The notes: generated by a model not told the origin, from the sequence alone. A stretch of DNA of 64,000 bases from Holothuria scabra (GCA_037179385.1 CM074187.1:43558879-43622878); one strand, 5' to 3'. Counted from the first letter of the stretch, positions 1 to 14,300 are shown. Translations and numbers: made by a program.

Positions 1-46
1 ACCAGCTTCTCCCCAAGTTTTTTATTGGTTATTGTCACACATGAAG
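1..46 (+). CDS. TTI2: TTI2-like exon (partial at window edge)
   Basis: Open from the first base (reads TSFSPSFLLVIVTHE) and ends in one base of the next codon before the donor GTAGGT at 47. That single G joins with AC at 228 to make GAC, keeping the frame into the next exon. The 5' border is outside the window. Confidence 0.6.
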
Positions 47-3000
47 GTAGGTCCATTTTGAAAATTCTTTATATGCTAAAACTCATCAAAAGTTGAGCAT
101 ACTCACTCAAGCATTTGCCATTATCCCTTAAGGTTAACATTTGTTGGCAGTTGACTCAATTGAAAGGCAATCTTTCCCATCAATGTGCCATGAGTACTTT
201 GAATTCTTTTTTCTTCACTTATTTCAGACCTTGTAAATTATAATGTATACCTCAGTTCTTTGGCATATATTGTAAATAAAGGAGGAGCAGAAACTGCCTT
301 TGCTCAACCAGTACTTTCTGGCAGTCTGCTTTCCTCATTTATTGGAAAGGAGGAAGGGGATCATATCAACACATTATGGTACAGTATCTCTTAAAACATA
401 CTCCTTTTTGCTCAGCACTTTGCTGAACTTGCTGATAAGGTAATTTCTTTTGTGTGCAAAATATTGAGAGTGTACTTCACAAGCTTTGCTGTGCCCAACA
501 GTTAAATTTGATTGTTACCACTTGAGGGAATAAATCCTGTTCTAAAGGCAGAATAGGCAAATTTACAAATTATTTGCTTGAATGGCTACAATTCCACAAG
601 ATAGCTAAGTTGTCAAATATTAATACACGTAATAAACTGACACAGGGCTGAACAAAAAACAAGAATTCAACATGGAATGATGACATTTCTATTGCAATTA
701 CTGTACTGTAATGATAAAAACACTTGTTTCTCCCCAAAATATTCCATTTGTAATGGCCAGGGAGGCTTTGAAGGGACTTAAAAGGGGCTTTTCTCTTGGT
801 GTAACAAAACTGCCTCAGTATGGCCCTGATTTAGATTTTAAATTGAGACTTTGTCATTTAGAATATCCATAACAGTGAAATAAAGAGGTGGCTCATCTCC
901 AGGGTTGGAAAATGTGTATTTATTCATTCATTCATTCATTCATTCATTCATTCATGCATTCATTCATTCATTCATTCATTCATTCATTCATTCATTCATT
1001 CATTCATTCATTCATTCATGTGTGTTTACTGTGTACATCTTTGAAATCACACAGAGAATGACAAAATTACCCTGTGGACATCAAATCCCTTTGAGAACCC
1101 TTTAGAACAATTTGGTACCCTTTGAAACATTTTGGTTACCACAATTTGGACTAAAACTGTCTCAAATGGAATATTCTGCTGAAAAAATATGTAACTTTTT
1201 AGCAAGGAACTCCCTACAATGTTGATTTTTATCCACCCATTCAGACCTCTCTTTAACATGTAGATGAATGACCTTTTATCCCCCTCCCCTATCCTGTTGA
1301 TGGTCTCCATAATAATACAATTTTTCTTTATTTTCAGCATCCATTTGTTGGAGAACACTTAAACTCTTTGTTACCACCGGCACTACTGTTTGTTGATGAT
1401 TACCAGGTGAGGTAAAATATATAATTTACTTACCAGATTTTTCCCTTTGTAAAAGTGCAGTTGTAACATAATAGTGTACATTGTAAAGGTAATTTGGTAC
1501 TCCTTGCTGCCCCCACTCTGCCATGCCCACCCTATATCCCACTCTGCCATGCCCATTCTATATCCAACTAAGGCATGCCCACTCTGCTATGCCTACCACA
1601 TACCCCCACTCTGGCATGCCCACTCTATATCCCACTCTGCCATGTCCACTCTATACCCAACTAAGGCATGCCCACTCTGCTATGCCTACCCCATACCCCC
1701 ACTCTGGCATGCCCACTCTATATCCCACTCTGCCATGTCCACTCTATACCCAACTAAGGCATGCCCACTCTGCTATGCCTACCCCATACCCCCACTCTGG
1801 CATGCCCACTCTATATCCCACTCTGCCATGACTACTCTATACCCAACTAAGGCATGCCCACTCTGATATGCCTACCCCATACCCCCACTCTGGCATGCCC
1901 ACTCTATATCCCACTCTGCCATGACCACTCTATACCCAACTAAGGCATGCCCTCTCTGATATGCCTACCCCATACCCCCACTCTGGCACACCCAGTTTTT
2001 CCTTTCTTTGGTATTATATTGCTAATAATTATTGTTTCTGTAATGGCAGTATTTTGTGTCAGTCAGTATTGGAGTATCACCGGTGAAAGGCTACCTCAGT
2101 CACAGAAAAATAAAAAATATGATTATTTGTTGGTAAATTTTTAGTGACTGGTAGCCATAGAGTTCTTTGAAAAAATTTCTTCAGGAAAATCGTGGAATCA
2201 GCCAGGCAAAGATTTTCAATAAATCACTTAGTAATGAATTTTCATGTTTGTCAATATGTAAAGAATTATTTTGGCCATGGAGGTTTCACGAGTTAAGTGA
2301 TTATCACAGGTTTTTCCCCCAAGCTCACTGGTTCAGAAGATGATCTTGCTTTTTAACCTGACAGGTGGGAGAGGGGGTGGGGTAAGGGTTGAATGGTATA
2401 AATGTGAAGTTGTACATGGGAAGGTGACATTGTGGATTACACACCTTTATTCATTATGGTATATTAAAAAAGTGGATGTTTTCAAACATTATTTCTAGCT
2501 GTACTGGTAATACTGCACCTTCCATTTTTAAAAACCTGATGACTCAAATGCAACTGCATGCTGCATTATAAAACAGAACAAAACCAAAAACTGGTAACTA
2601 TGGAAACACAATAGGAGATTGTCAGTGAAAGTACTTTTTGTGCTTGACCACTGTCATTGTTTGTCCTTTCTCTTGTTTTGTTTTCTTGTTTGGGGACATT
2701 TACTAAATATTACACTCAAATCTGACAACCCCTGTAATGTAGTTAGAATGTGCTTTATTCATTTGAAGATAGCATTTGGGACACAACTTCCCCCCCAAAA
2801 AAGTTGGGGAGAAACAATCTCATTTTAGTTAAGCAAATGTGCTTTGTTATATTTTGCAAAAAATCCCAAACGTATTTTTCAATTCTTCATTAGCTGCAGA
2901 AACTGGTCAGACACTGTAAATAATTTTATAATTTTTGTCTTTCTAGACATAAATTTCATCATCTCTAAAGACCTTCTTCATAATTGTATTTTTCAACAAG

Positions 3001-5313
3001 GTTCTTTTGCTGCATTCAACTAAAAGTGCCTTGACACTTCAATAATCAGATGAGTGGGTGCATGCATCTCTCATACTTTCATATCTCTTGAGAGACTCGC
3101 AATTTAATGTTGGTCAAGCAATCGTACCCAACTAATTTCTCAGTGTAAATCCCATGTGCAACTTAACAAAGTCAATTAGTGTTATAAATGAAGGATGAAA
3201 TGTTTTTGTGTTGTCTGCTTGCAGAGATTTCGTTTTTCCTTTCTCCCTCAGTGTTTTTCGTTTTCTTTCTTGCAGCTGGCTAACAAGCTCCTTGGAATAA
3301 GATGCCTTCAGCATATAATCAAGCAAGTAGTAAGGGAACTTTTAAATTATCTTTGTTCGTTAATAGTCTCTTGATCTCTATCTGTAAGCTGTATGGGGAT
3401 ATTATGATGTCTCACTTTGAAAGTTCTGAAATTTTTCCTGACGTATGAGTAACCAGGCATTTCAAGGAACAGTTGCTAAATAAAATTCTCGGAAGGCTAA
3501 AATTGGTATTGCACTTTTCAGAGTGACTTCTCTATTTTTTATGTTTTGTTACTCTGTAAGAGTCAGTTCATTTGTGGGACAGTTTCAGTACAAATGAACC
3601 CAAATAAGATGTATTTTATCAATTCCTGAATGCCACTAGTCCAAATATCAAGTTTAATAATGTCTTGAAATGTGGGGGTGGGTTGGCAGATGAGGGGTGA
3701 GGATAGGACCAGTGTTTACTCTAGAATGAAGGATTGTGGGATTTCCACAAAATTGATACTCCAGCATCTCCCCACTTTGCACTCCACATTGCATGGCAAT
3801 GTTTTGAATTAGCTTTAAAAACTGTCTAATCTACAGTACCAAAAGAGTCCTGAATTGCAGTTCTTGTAGACAGAGGTTGTGTATGATTAACATATGCAGT
3901 GGTATGTACTGGTCACAAATTTGTGAATAAATGATTTAAACCACAGATTATATTATCATGGCCATTTTGGTAGTTTATCAGATTTGAAGAATCTCTTAGT
4001 TTGGCCTTTTGCCATCAAGATGCAAGTAAACAGATTTAAACAAAATTCCTGAGTTTTGTGGACCGGCATAACATAAAGCCCCTTCAATATCATTAGTATT
4101 CTATTTTAAGGATCCTACAGAGTTACGATGGTATGGAAGGAGTGATGTTATCTTCCAAGCACTGCAACCGCTTCTCTATCAGCAGGAGGATGCTGTAGTC
4201 AGTGAACTTATCCCATGTCTGCTTAATATTCTTCCCATCATGGAGAAACCAGGCCAACAGAGACAGTCGCCATGGAAACCTGGCCTCTATGATAAAGTCT
4301 TCCAAACTATTTTGTGTAATATGGAAGGGGAGCAGAAGCTGGCTTTAAGACAGGAGTTTGCTAGAAGTTTAGAACAATTTATATCAGTAATGAAGATTAA
4401 TATACTGCGCCATATGAAGGTAAGTTATTCTATTAAGCACTAGGGATGCTTGCAACTGTGACACATGACAAAATATTTGCCTTTAGGGAAATCGGTCACG
4501 GCTACCACACCACATTGGTGTCCAAAGAATGGTTCCTTATTTAAATTATCAGCCTCAAGGAGCAGCAGATTTGATTACCATTCTGATACAATAGAAACCC
4601 AACAACTCAGCAGTTTTAATAACTATCAACTACAAATTCTAAGAAAAGTGCTAGCAAAAAGAGGGCCATCTTCAGGGCTATTATCTTTGACAAGGTTAGG
4701 CATAGGGTGGCTTTTTCCAAATGAGTACTGAACTAGATTTTTGCTCCTGGCCAGTATAAGCGAATATTATGTGACAGCAGTTTTGGATCAGATTATATTC
4801 CAATTGTTTTTAGTTCTAAGCCCCATTCATACTATTCAAAGCGACTAAGTGTAACAAGACTGTCTTGTCATGGTGAGCAACTGACGACTTACTGGTTTTA
4901 AGAGCATACTGTCCACATGCAACAAGTTGTAGTTCCATAAAGCGATTCTTGCAGAATTGTAACATTTAACATACTCATTATTTGTTACATTGGAGAGACA
5001 AGAATGTGTTCTGTTCATTTCAGTTAACTGATCTTCGCAGACTTCATTCCAGAAGTCCATCATTATTGTCAGTTGCACGTTTCAGTTTCATGTGACCAAA
5101 CATGTTCGTTCACATGAAACTGGGTTGCACATCTACATGCGACTAGTTGCAAAGCATTCCACACTTTGCAACGCGTCTGAACAATCTCGTTACAATGAGT
5201 TGCTTCGCATCAAGTGGCATAGTGTGGATGTGGCTTAAGTTAAAAATGTCTCCATCTCCATTTTTGATTCCTTGCCGTAGGCAGGCAAGGAATCTTTGCG
5301 ATGGTGATGTCGT

Positions 5314-5357
<44 letters not shown>

Positions 5358-8300
5358 ATGTGACGCTTTGGCTTGTAAACACGATATCTCAAGAAGGGTA
5401 AGTCCAAGGGATCTCATACTTGGCATGTGGATTGCCCATATTGAGTAGATGATCCCTATTGTTTTTGGTGGACGTCAAAGGTCACTTGGGGTCACGAGAG
5501 GTCAAAAGGTCAAAATCTTGTGAACACAATATCTCGAGAACGGTACATGTGACTATGCTCATATTTGGTGTGTGGGTTGGTCATATTGAGTAGATGGTCC
5601 CTATCGATTTTCTTGGAGGTCAAAGGTCATTTGGGGTCACGAGAGGTCAATAGGTAAATTCCTTAGAAATTGCTTGTAAACACGGTATCTCAAGAAGGGT
5701 AAGTGTGACTAATCTCATATTTGGTGTGTGCATTGGCCATATTGAGTAGATGATCCCTATTGTTTTTGGTGTAGATCAAAGGTCATTTGGGGTCACGAGA
5801 GGTCAAAAGGTCAAAACTTCGTAAACACAATATCTCGAGAACGGTACATGTGACTATGCTCATATTTGGTGTGTGGATTGGTCATATTAAGTAGATGATC
5901 CCTTTCGATTTTTGTGGAGGTCAAAGGTCATTTGGGGTCACGAGAGGTCAATAGGTAAATTCCTTAGAAATTGCTTGTAAACACGGTATCTCAAGAAGGG
6001 TAAGTGTGACTAATCTCATATTTGGTGTGTGCATTGGCGATATTGAGTAGATGATCCCTATTGTTTTTGGTGGAGATCAAAGGTCATTTGGGGTCACGAG
6101 AGGTCGAAAGGTCAAAACTTCGTAAACACGATATCTCGAGAACGGTACATGTGGCTATGCTCATATTTGGGTGTGTGGGTTGTTCATATTGAGTAGATGA
6201 TCCCTATTGTTTTTGGTGGAGGTCAAAGGTCATTTGGGGTCACGAGAGGTCAAAAGGTCAAAACTTTGTAAACACGATATCTCGAGAATGGTACATGTGA
6301 CTAATCTCATATTTGGTGTGTGCATTGGCCATATTGAGTAGATGATCCCTATTGTTTTTGGTGGAGATCAAAGGTCATTTGGGGTCACGAGAGGTGGAAA
6401 GGTCAAAACTTCGTAAACACGATATCTAGAGAACGGTACATGTGGCTATGCTCATATTTGGTGTGTGGGTTGTTCATATTGAGTAGATGATCCCTATTGT
6501 TTTTGGTGGAGGTCAAAGGTCATTTGGGGTCACGAGAGGTCAAAAGGTCAAAACTTCGTAAACACGATATCTCGAGAACGGTACATGTGACGATACTCAT
6601 ATTTGGTGTGTGGGTTGGTCATATTGAGTAGATGATCCCTATTGTTTTTGGTGGAGGTCAAAGGTCATTTGGGGTCACGAGAGGTCAAAAGGTCAAAACT
6701 TCGTAAACACGATATCTCGAGAACGGTACATGTGACTATACTCATATTTGGTGTGTGGGTTGGTCATATTGAGTAGATAATCCCTATTGATTTTTGTGGA
6801 GGTCAAAGGTCATTTGGGGTCACGAGAGGTCAATAGGTAAATTCCTTAAAAATTGCTTTTAAACACGGTATCTCAAGAAGAGTAAGTGTGACTAATCTCA
6901 TATTCGGTGTGTGCCTTGGCCATATTGAGTAGATGATCCCTACTGTTTTTGGTGGAGATCAAAGGTCATTTGGGGTTAAGAGAGGTCAAAAGGTCAAAAT
7001 TTCGTAAACACGATATCTCGAGAACGGTACATGTGACTATACTCATATTTGGCGAGTGTGTTGGCCATATTGAGTAGATGATCCCTATTGTTTTAAGTGG
7101 AGGTCAAAGGTCATTTGGGGTCATGAGAGGTCAAAAGGTCAAAACTTCGTAAACACGATATCTCAAGAACGGTACATGTGACTGTGCTCATATTTAGTGT
7201 GTGGATTGGTCATATTGAGTAGATGATCCCTATTGATTTTCTGAAAGATCAAAGTTCATTTGGAGTCAGCATGTTCAAAGCCTGACAAGCTTTCCTGCAC
7301 AGTCTTTCAAGAAATGTCACTTGTAGGGTCCTGTAACTTGTCCTGTAGATGGCACATAGTGAATACATGGTCCCAGAAGTTTTTGGTGGAGGTCAAATGT
7401 CATTTGGGTTCACAACGGGCAAGGGGGATCTCAATGTAGGAAGATTGGATGCCTTGCATGGGTACTTTGTGGGCACATTATGGAGCCCTGTTAATTGAAA
7501 AACATTGCCAAGCAATGTCAATGTGAAAAAAGGCCTTACATTTCAGCGGCAAGGAATCACTAAGCCTTTTGGCTTTCTGGTTTGTTCAAAGTTTCTTGTT
7601 ATCTCCCACCCAAAAGAGCCAAAAATTTGGAAGCTTGTGTCAATATACGACTAAACTTACATCATAGGACTAGTTAAGTAGAAACTAATTGTTTTGCAAT
7701 GTTACATCAACAGACAGCATTTATCAGATTTACACAAATATCTGATCAGTTTTTGAGCAATGTTTGTTAGTTGATGAATACACATGTCAAATTTTCCTGC
7801 CTGTAAAAGCTCTCTCCACACCTTTTTGTTTCAGTGAATGAAGGTCAACAAAAACCAGATAAGAAGTAGTGTATTATTTCATCTTTGTTCACACCTTCCA
7901 CTACCGTAGCTGTCTCTTATCAAGCTTGTGGTTTCTGGGAGCATGCTTGAAAGAATTAAAGGCCCAACTCTCTCACCCAAACAGTACCAATTCTTCTAAC
8001 CTTCTTACTTAAGCCAATCCCACAATTGTCTGAAATTCACCCTCATCCAGACACAATCTCAGTTTATTGCTTCAAGGTGAAAATAGAAAAACTCAATACA
8101 TACAATCAAAACACTCTCAGTACTGTTCATGCTGTGTAATATAAGCTTTGACTGCATTGTGTGACTTAGCTGTCAATCAAAGAGCTGGGCCAATTGAGAA
8201 TTTGGGTACCCCATACCAAAACTAGTAGTTTGGGGTGAGAGGTTTGGCCCTTTAAGCAGGAAGTTGGATGAAATTTGATTACCCCACCAAACCTGGCTTT

Positions 8301-11300
8301 TTGATGGGGGAGTTGGGTGAAATATCTAATAAGGGAAGAAATTTATTCAGCAAGTTACGTTATTATTGCAAAACAGTTTATTGCAAGACAAGTTCAGATT
8401 ACTTCTTGACTTAGCATGACCATTCGTAGAACAAAGTCCAAGTGCAAAAGTTTTGCTACAATTTGGAAAAAGTTTTGGATTGGAAATTGTTGTAGTGTGA
8501 CCCACTCCTAGAGGTGAATTAAACCCTGTACAAAGGGAATAGTAATGCAACATTCCAAACTGAGTTCTTGAAAACTGCATCTAAAATGAACCTTCTTGCA
8601 TGCTTCTACCGCAACTGTTTTCAAACTATGTTTAGTACAACCATTTCTGGGATTGTCAGAGTCATGTTTTGAATCAAACAGTTAACATTTGCAAATCTTT
8701 TATTTATCCATAAAAATGATGGACTGTCTCTTGACAGGTTTGAAATATGCTATGTAAGGAAGTATTTGCTTTCAAGGTTACTTTCTTTGAAGAGTTTTAT
8801 AATCATAAAAAATAAACAACTTTTGGTATTTGTACTTTTTGCTAATCCGTACCTGTTTAAGTTACATATTTTGAAGCATATGTTAGGAAAATGCCAAAAT
8901 ATTTGAATTTAAGAGGTGCTTTCAACCTTCTGTTATTGCTTTGTGGATGATTTTATTTTGGCAGAAAGCATTCTTTGGGTGGAAATTGTTCCTCACCTGT
9001 GGACAAAAATATGTATTGTTTTGGCAATGGAAAGTATATTTTGAGATATAGAGGTATTCACTAGAGTGCATTAATCCTGAAATAACTGTTACAAATGATT
9101 TATTTAAAGGTATTGTCAGGGACTAAATTTACAAAATAACAGATATAGAAAAGTTTTCATTTCAGGAGCTGTGAACTGCATCTCAATAGCATGTAGTGTT
9201 TGTAAGCCTGAAACAAAATGGTTTTCAAAGAACTGCAAATTTTCCTGCAGATGAATTGCATGATGGGAACTGTAAGATGTCAATGCAGAAAATTCATTGG
9301 ACATAGCCTTCAGTTTAAATATTAGCAATGCTAAATGGAATATTTAACATACTTGTTTCATATACTTGTATCCTAGCACTTTGAGATTCCTTGTGTAATG
9401 TGCTTTGTAAAAACTCTATTATTATTATTTTTTGATATTATCATTACTATGAACTAAATATGGTTTACTTTTATACAACATTTACATGGAAGATATTTAA
9501 GTATTCCTACTGTATAATAGTTTCAAGTATAAACAGGACATCCAGTGGTTAAGAAAGACAAAGGGAATCTATGGTAATGCACCGATGTTACAGAACATTA
9601 TGTAACCTTGATGAGAAATGGAGGTATTTCTCCACAAATTTAACAGTTTTTAAACTTAGATATCTTCAGTTAGGAGTTTGGTAGTGCATCATGGTTTGGA
9701 CAACATGAGTTGGGAATATTTAACTCCTTGTCACAATTTTTTTTATTACAGAGGCTTCTAAGAGTCATTTCAAATTATCTGGAGTTAAGTGATGGCAAGG
9801 AAGAAATATCACGACTGTACACCCTCAGAGCTTTAAAAGCAATTATGATTGAAGCTTGGCCAAGGTAAGAATGTTTCCTGAAAAATGTAAATGAAATCAA
9901 GGCTCAGAATTTGACACTTGAATTGAATGAGAGGTATGGCAGTTTCTAACCTCTTCCTAGCTAACAAGGTACATTAATGTACTCAAAATAATTCTGGAGT
10001 CTGCTAGCCATGTACATTTCCATACTTTTGCAACTGATTTTTTAGACTGATGTTAACCCTTTACCGTTGTGCTCCATTCGGGAGTGGGCGGAAAAGCGGA
10101 AGTAGCACGCCCTGCATCAGCTTCCGTAGGCTATTGACCCCGCGACCTTAAACTATTGTCTCTCTCATTGTTGTGGCCGAGTTTTCGGGTAGCTACTCGC
10201 AGTTTCAAGCTCCGCGTGAAACAGTGAAGATGGGTGACAGCCGCGCTCTCCGCATGGGTCCAAAAGAACCCAAACAACGGTAAAGGGTTAATGTCATCTT
10301 CACCCTTGGCCTACCCACCAAATGAAAGTTTTGTAAATAAACAAGTAAAAGGTTGTGGTGCTATTTAACAACATTTAACTTTATAGTGCTGGTTACACTC
10401 AAAAGCAAAATCACAACCTCCATGACCTGCTGCATGGTCAAGTGGTTAGAGCATCAGACTCACAGTCTGGAGGTTGGGAGTTCAGGTAAATCATAGCAGG
10501 GTCAAACCAAAGACTTTAAAAACAGAACCTACTGCCATTGTGCTTGGGGCTCAGCATGAGCATTGGAGTAGGGAAAACAAGCCAGTGATCAACAACTGGA
10601 AAAAAAGCTGTGGCCGGCTCGACTTAAATCAGTTGGTTAGAAATTGGGCTGCAAAACTCCATCCAACCTGTTTCTTGAGAGAAACACATAGGTCAGCCAT
10701 CTGCTGTATTTACATGGAGCTTTGAAGATGTAGGTAAAACAAGACTGGGGAGGGGAATTATTCACGTGGTATATTTGTCAAAGGTTTAGAGGAAAGAGGA
10801 AGTAAAGTACAACTCTGAGATATCAAATTTTTTCTTTCAAACACTAAAGTTTATATAAGCGAAGAATTCAATGTTCATATATTACACCAGCATAGCATCA
10901 CTTTGTTTGCTTAATGTAAGTAGCCTGCAAAACTTACTGCCATTGTGCTGGGTGCTCAGCATAAGTAATGGAGTAGGGAAAACAAGCCAGTGGGCCACAA
11001 CTGGAAAAAAGGTCTGCAGCTGGCTAAACATAAACTAATTGTGGTAAGAAACTGGGCCGTAAAACTCCATTTTACTAACCAACTAACTATATGTAAGTAG
11101 TCTCAGCCCTCAGCAGCCCTCAGAAGCCCTCAGCATCCCTATGCTGGAAACATTCTTACTGTGATGAATTTAGAGAGAACTGTGGAACATATAAGCAGTT
11201 GTACATACTGCTAAAGCATTTGTCAATTGTTAGATGCACCCTTAGATCCCTGGACAGTGGTTAAGTTAAATGTTTCGTTTCGTTTCGTTTATTGTTTTAT

Positions 11301-14300
11301 CGCTTTTACATATAGACATACACATATAGAGTATAAACTCAACAAAAGAATATAAGGACATATAAAAGCGAAAGGAAGTACACAAAAACCCCGGGGGGCT
11401 TGAAAATATGCACTCCCTGAGAGAGAAAAACAACAACAAGCAGACTACTGATAAACACACACACACAAAAAAAAACTAATACAGTAGCAAAAAAGGGAGG
11501 TTACAATAACATAGCAGAGGTCAAAAAGAAGGGAGAGATCTTTCCCAGCTTGGAAACCCGTCCCCCAAACCACACACCCCACCCCACCCTACCCAGCAAC
11601 AACCGGCTGTGGTGAACAAAATGCTGAAGACCTTTAAGATGGCAAAACATGATGCTAAGAAGCCTACGGAATGGATTCAGTGCGTTATATGTGAGATGAA
11701 GCCTAGTAGTCTTGAATAAAATGGCGTGAAATGTTTTTCCTGAAGGACTGGATACTTTGTTTGGCTATGACAGAAGACGGGAGGGAATTCCAAAGCCGAA
11801 TGGCTCGATTACGAAGGCAGTTGTGCTGTAAAGAACTTTGAATAGTGTCCAGGTGTAGGGATGCAGATTGTCGAGTGTTGTGATTATGAACTGAGAAGTT
11901 GTGAGAAAAGTAATTTGAAAATTGACTGGGCAGCAGGTCGTGTAAAGAGCGATAGGTGAATGTGGCAATATTGGTATTAAAAATATCAGAGAGTTTCAGA
12001 AGGTTTAGTGACTTGAACAAGGAACTGGTATGGTCACGTGGTTTGGAGCAAGTGATGCGACGAATAGCTCTCTTTTGTAAGACATTTAACTTTCCGAAAA
12101 GAGTACGACTTGTACTCGACCAGGCAATGGAACAATAGTTAAGATAAGGGTAGATTAAAGCAAGGTAAATGGAACGAAGAGCATTCTTAGGTACAATATA
12201 CTTAAGTCTTCCTAACATACCAACCACCTTAGCGATCTGGGACGAAATACTGCATACATGTTCATTCCAAGAAAGCTTAGAATCAATATGAATCCCCAGG
12301 AATTTAACATTATCCACACGTTGCAAGCAATTGCCATCCACAGAGATTTGAAAGTTATAACCTTTGTTAAGAATGTCATTATTAAAAACAATAAAGTTCG
12401 TTTTTGCAACATTTAAAGAAAGTTTGTTCATAGTAAACCAGTCAAGGTAAAGTTTAAGTTCACGGCACACTTGCTCCTCTAGGCGCTGGGGATCAGAGTC
12501 ACAAAAAAATATATTAGTGTCATCTGCAAACAATACAAGTGAAGCATTCTTGGAAACATTGGCAATATCATTTACATAAATTATAAAAAAGAGAGGTCCA
12601 AGGATAGACCCCTGTGGAACACCACATTTTACTTTCTTAAGATCAGAATTAACACCATTGAGGGAAGTAAATTGTTCTCTATCAGAAAGGTAACTTTTGA
12701 TCCAGTTATTGGACACACCTCTGAAACCATAATGCGATAATTTATTAAGCAGGATACCATGGTCAATTGTATCAAAAGCTTTGGACAAGTCAAGAAAAAT
12801 TCCAATAGAAGTCTGCCGCGCAGCCGCGGCTTTGTTTAAGTTATCCAGGGCATCTACGAGAGCGAGTTGTGTTGAACGACCGGGACGAAAACTGTATTGA
12901 CAAGTTGAAAGTATGTTATGCTTACTAAGGAATGAATAAATTCTATTGTACATGACTCTTTCTAAGATCTTTGACAAGCAGAATTTACAAACTTATGTTT
13001 GTCACCTTTTTTGAAAACAGGAATTACTCTAGCTACTTTCAATCTGTCAGGAAAAATACCTTGAGACAGAGAAATATTAAAAATATGGGTAAGAGGTTCG
13101 GCTATGTAATGAATTACCCTACAAACAATAGCTGGTCTCAAATCGTCATAACCTGCAGCTTTCGTGGGGTTTAAACACTCACGTGCAACCTTCAAGAGTT
13201 CATTTACGTCAACCGGTGGAAGATATGCAGATTCAACGTTTTGCAGACTAAGATGGTCATTACTACTTTTAGTTGCACATTTTGGTATATTTACAACTCT
13301 GTCATTCTCCATGAAATATTCAGGAAAGCCTGAATCTTTTTTACCTTTGTGCATTATGTCATTGATAAGTTTCCACATAAGTTTAGAATCATTTTTGGCA
13401 TTACAAAAAATATCATTGTAGTGTTACGCATTACATGATTAAGTTTGTTACGATACTGACGATCAGTACTCTCATTGTCTTCCGTCGGTGACCTCAAGTA
13501 TTGTTTATAAAGTTTAGTTTTACGTTTAATGGATACCAAAATTCCTGATGTAATCCAAACTTGTTTTTTCTTCTTCCTTTGTTTCACACTGACAAACGGA
13601 AAACAGTTACAGTAGATGCTATTAAACAGGTCGCTAAAAATATTGAAAGAAATGTTTGCGTCATTACATTGATAAACATGATCCCAGTTTACATTGGAAA
13701 TACGATACACAAAATTCTCGATATTATTAGGACTATAATTCCTAGCAACCTGGGGTGGTATAATCTCATTAGAGAGCATTGTATCAAAATTAACATTTAC
13801 AAAGATAGGAAGATGGTCTGTTATATCACTCACTAGAATTCCAGAGGACACTATATTAACCCTACTGTCGATGCTATTTACATTAGTAAGAACATTATCA
13901 ATCAAGAAGACAAGTTGTTAAGAAAGTCGAATGATTCTGGTTTGCGTAGGTCAATATTGAAATCACCCATAATGAAGGAATACTTAACCTCTGACGAAAT
14001 TTTGTATAGGATGTTATACAAACACTTATTGAACAACGATATTGTAAAATAGTTTTATGGCCTTCTGTTTGGTTGCGTAACTCAATGAATATACTGAACC
14101 AAGTTTCTGTGAACCCTACTGCATCAAAATCACAGTTTAGTAATGAGAGGTAATCAGTAATTGTATCAAAATTTTTATGAAGGCTATGACTATTCATATG
14201 AAAGATATTAAAATTACCTCTTTGGAGCTTGTTAAACGAATTAATATTATAGTAAATAGCATTTGCATTATCACTTAGCTCACCGATTTTCTGTCTGTTG

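Larger units (their letters stand above)
5266..7558. repeat. Satellite-bearing element bounded by GATTCCTTGCC inverted repeats
   Basis: GATTCCTTGCC at 5266-5276 is followed after 7 nt by its inverse GGCAAGGAATC (5284-5294), and the same inverse occurs at 7548-7558. These bracket a TG microsatellite (about 5314-5354) and the satellite array. The layout suggests a non-autonomous mobile element carrying an internal satellite. No target-site duplication was recognised, so the boundaries are tentative. Confidence 0.55.

Noticed and set aside
378..415. Very short intron GTACAG...CAG that would skip the TAA
   Set aside because: At about 37 nt it is too short for a normal intron and would break the frame with the next exon.
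916..1018. CRISPR-like array
   Set aside because: Simple 4-base microsatellite without spacers; the window is animal DNA.
905..1105. Open frame rich in FIHS repeats
   Set aside because: Translation of the ATTC microsatellite, with no evidence of a gene.
1474..2144. Overlapping repeat-protein-like frames
   Set aside because: Products of the 93-bp minisatellite whose period keeps frames open.
5365..7410. CRISPR-like direct repeats with spacers
   Set aside because: Units are contiguous and similar along their whole length, so it is a satellite rather than repeats with unique spacers.
7956..8255. Possible exon flanks in family B repeat
   Set aside because: The sequence recurs at 38907-39211 and elsewhere as a MITE.
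10430..10495. Functional tRNA gene
   Set aside because: The A and B boxes are present but the sequence belongs to a dispersed SINE with a non-tRNA body, and the cloverleaf is not convincingly complete.
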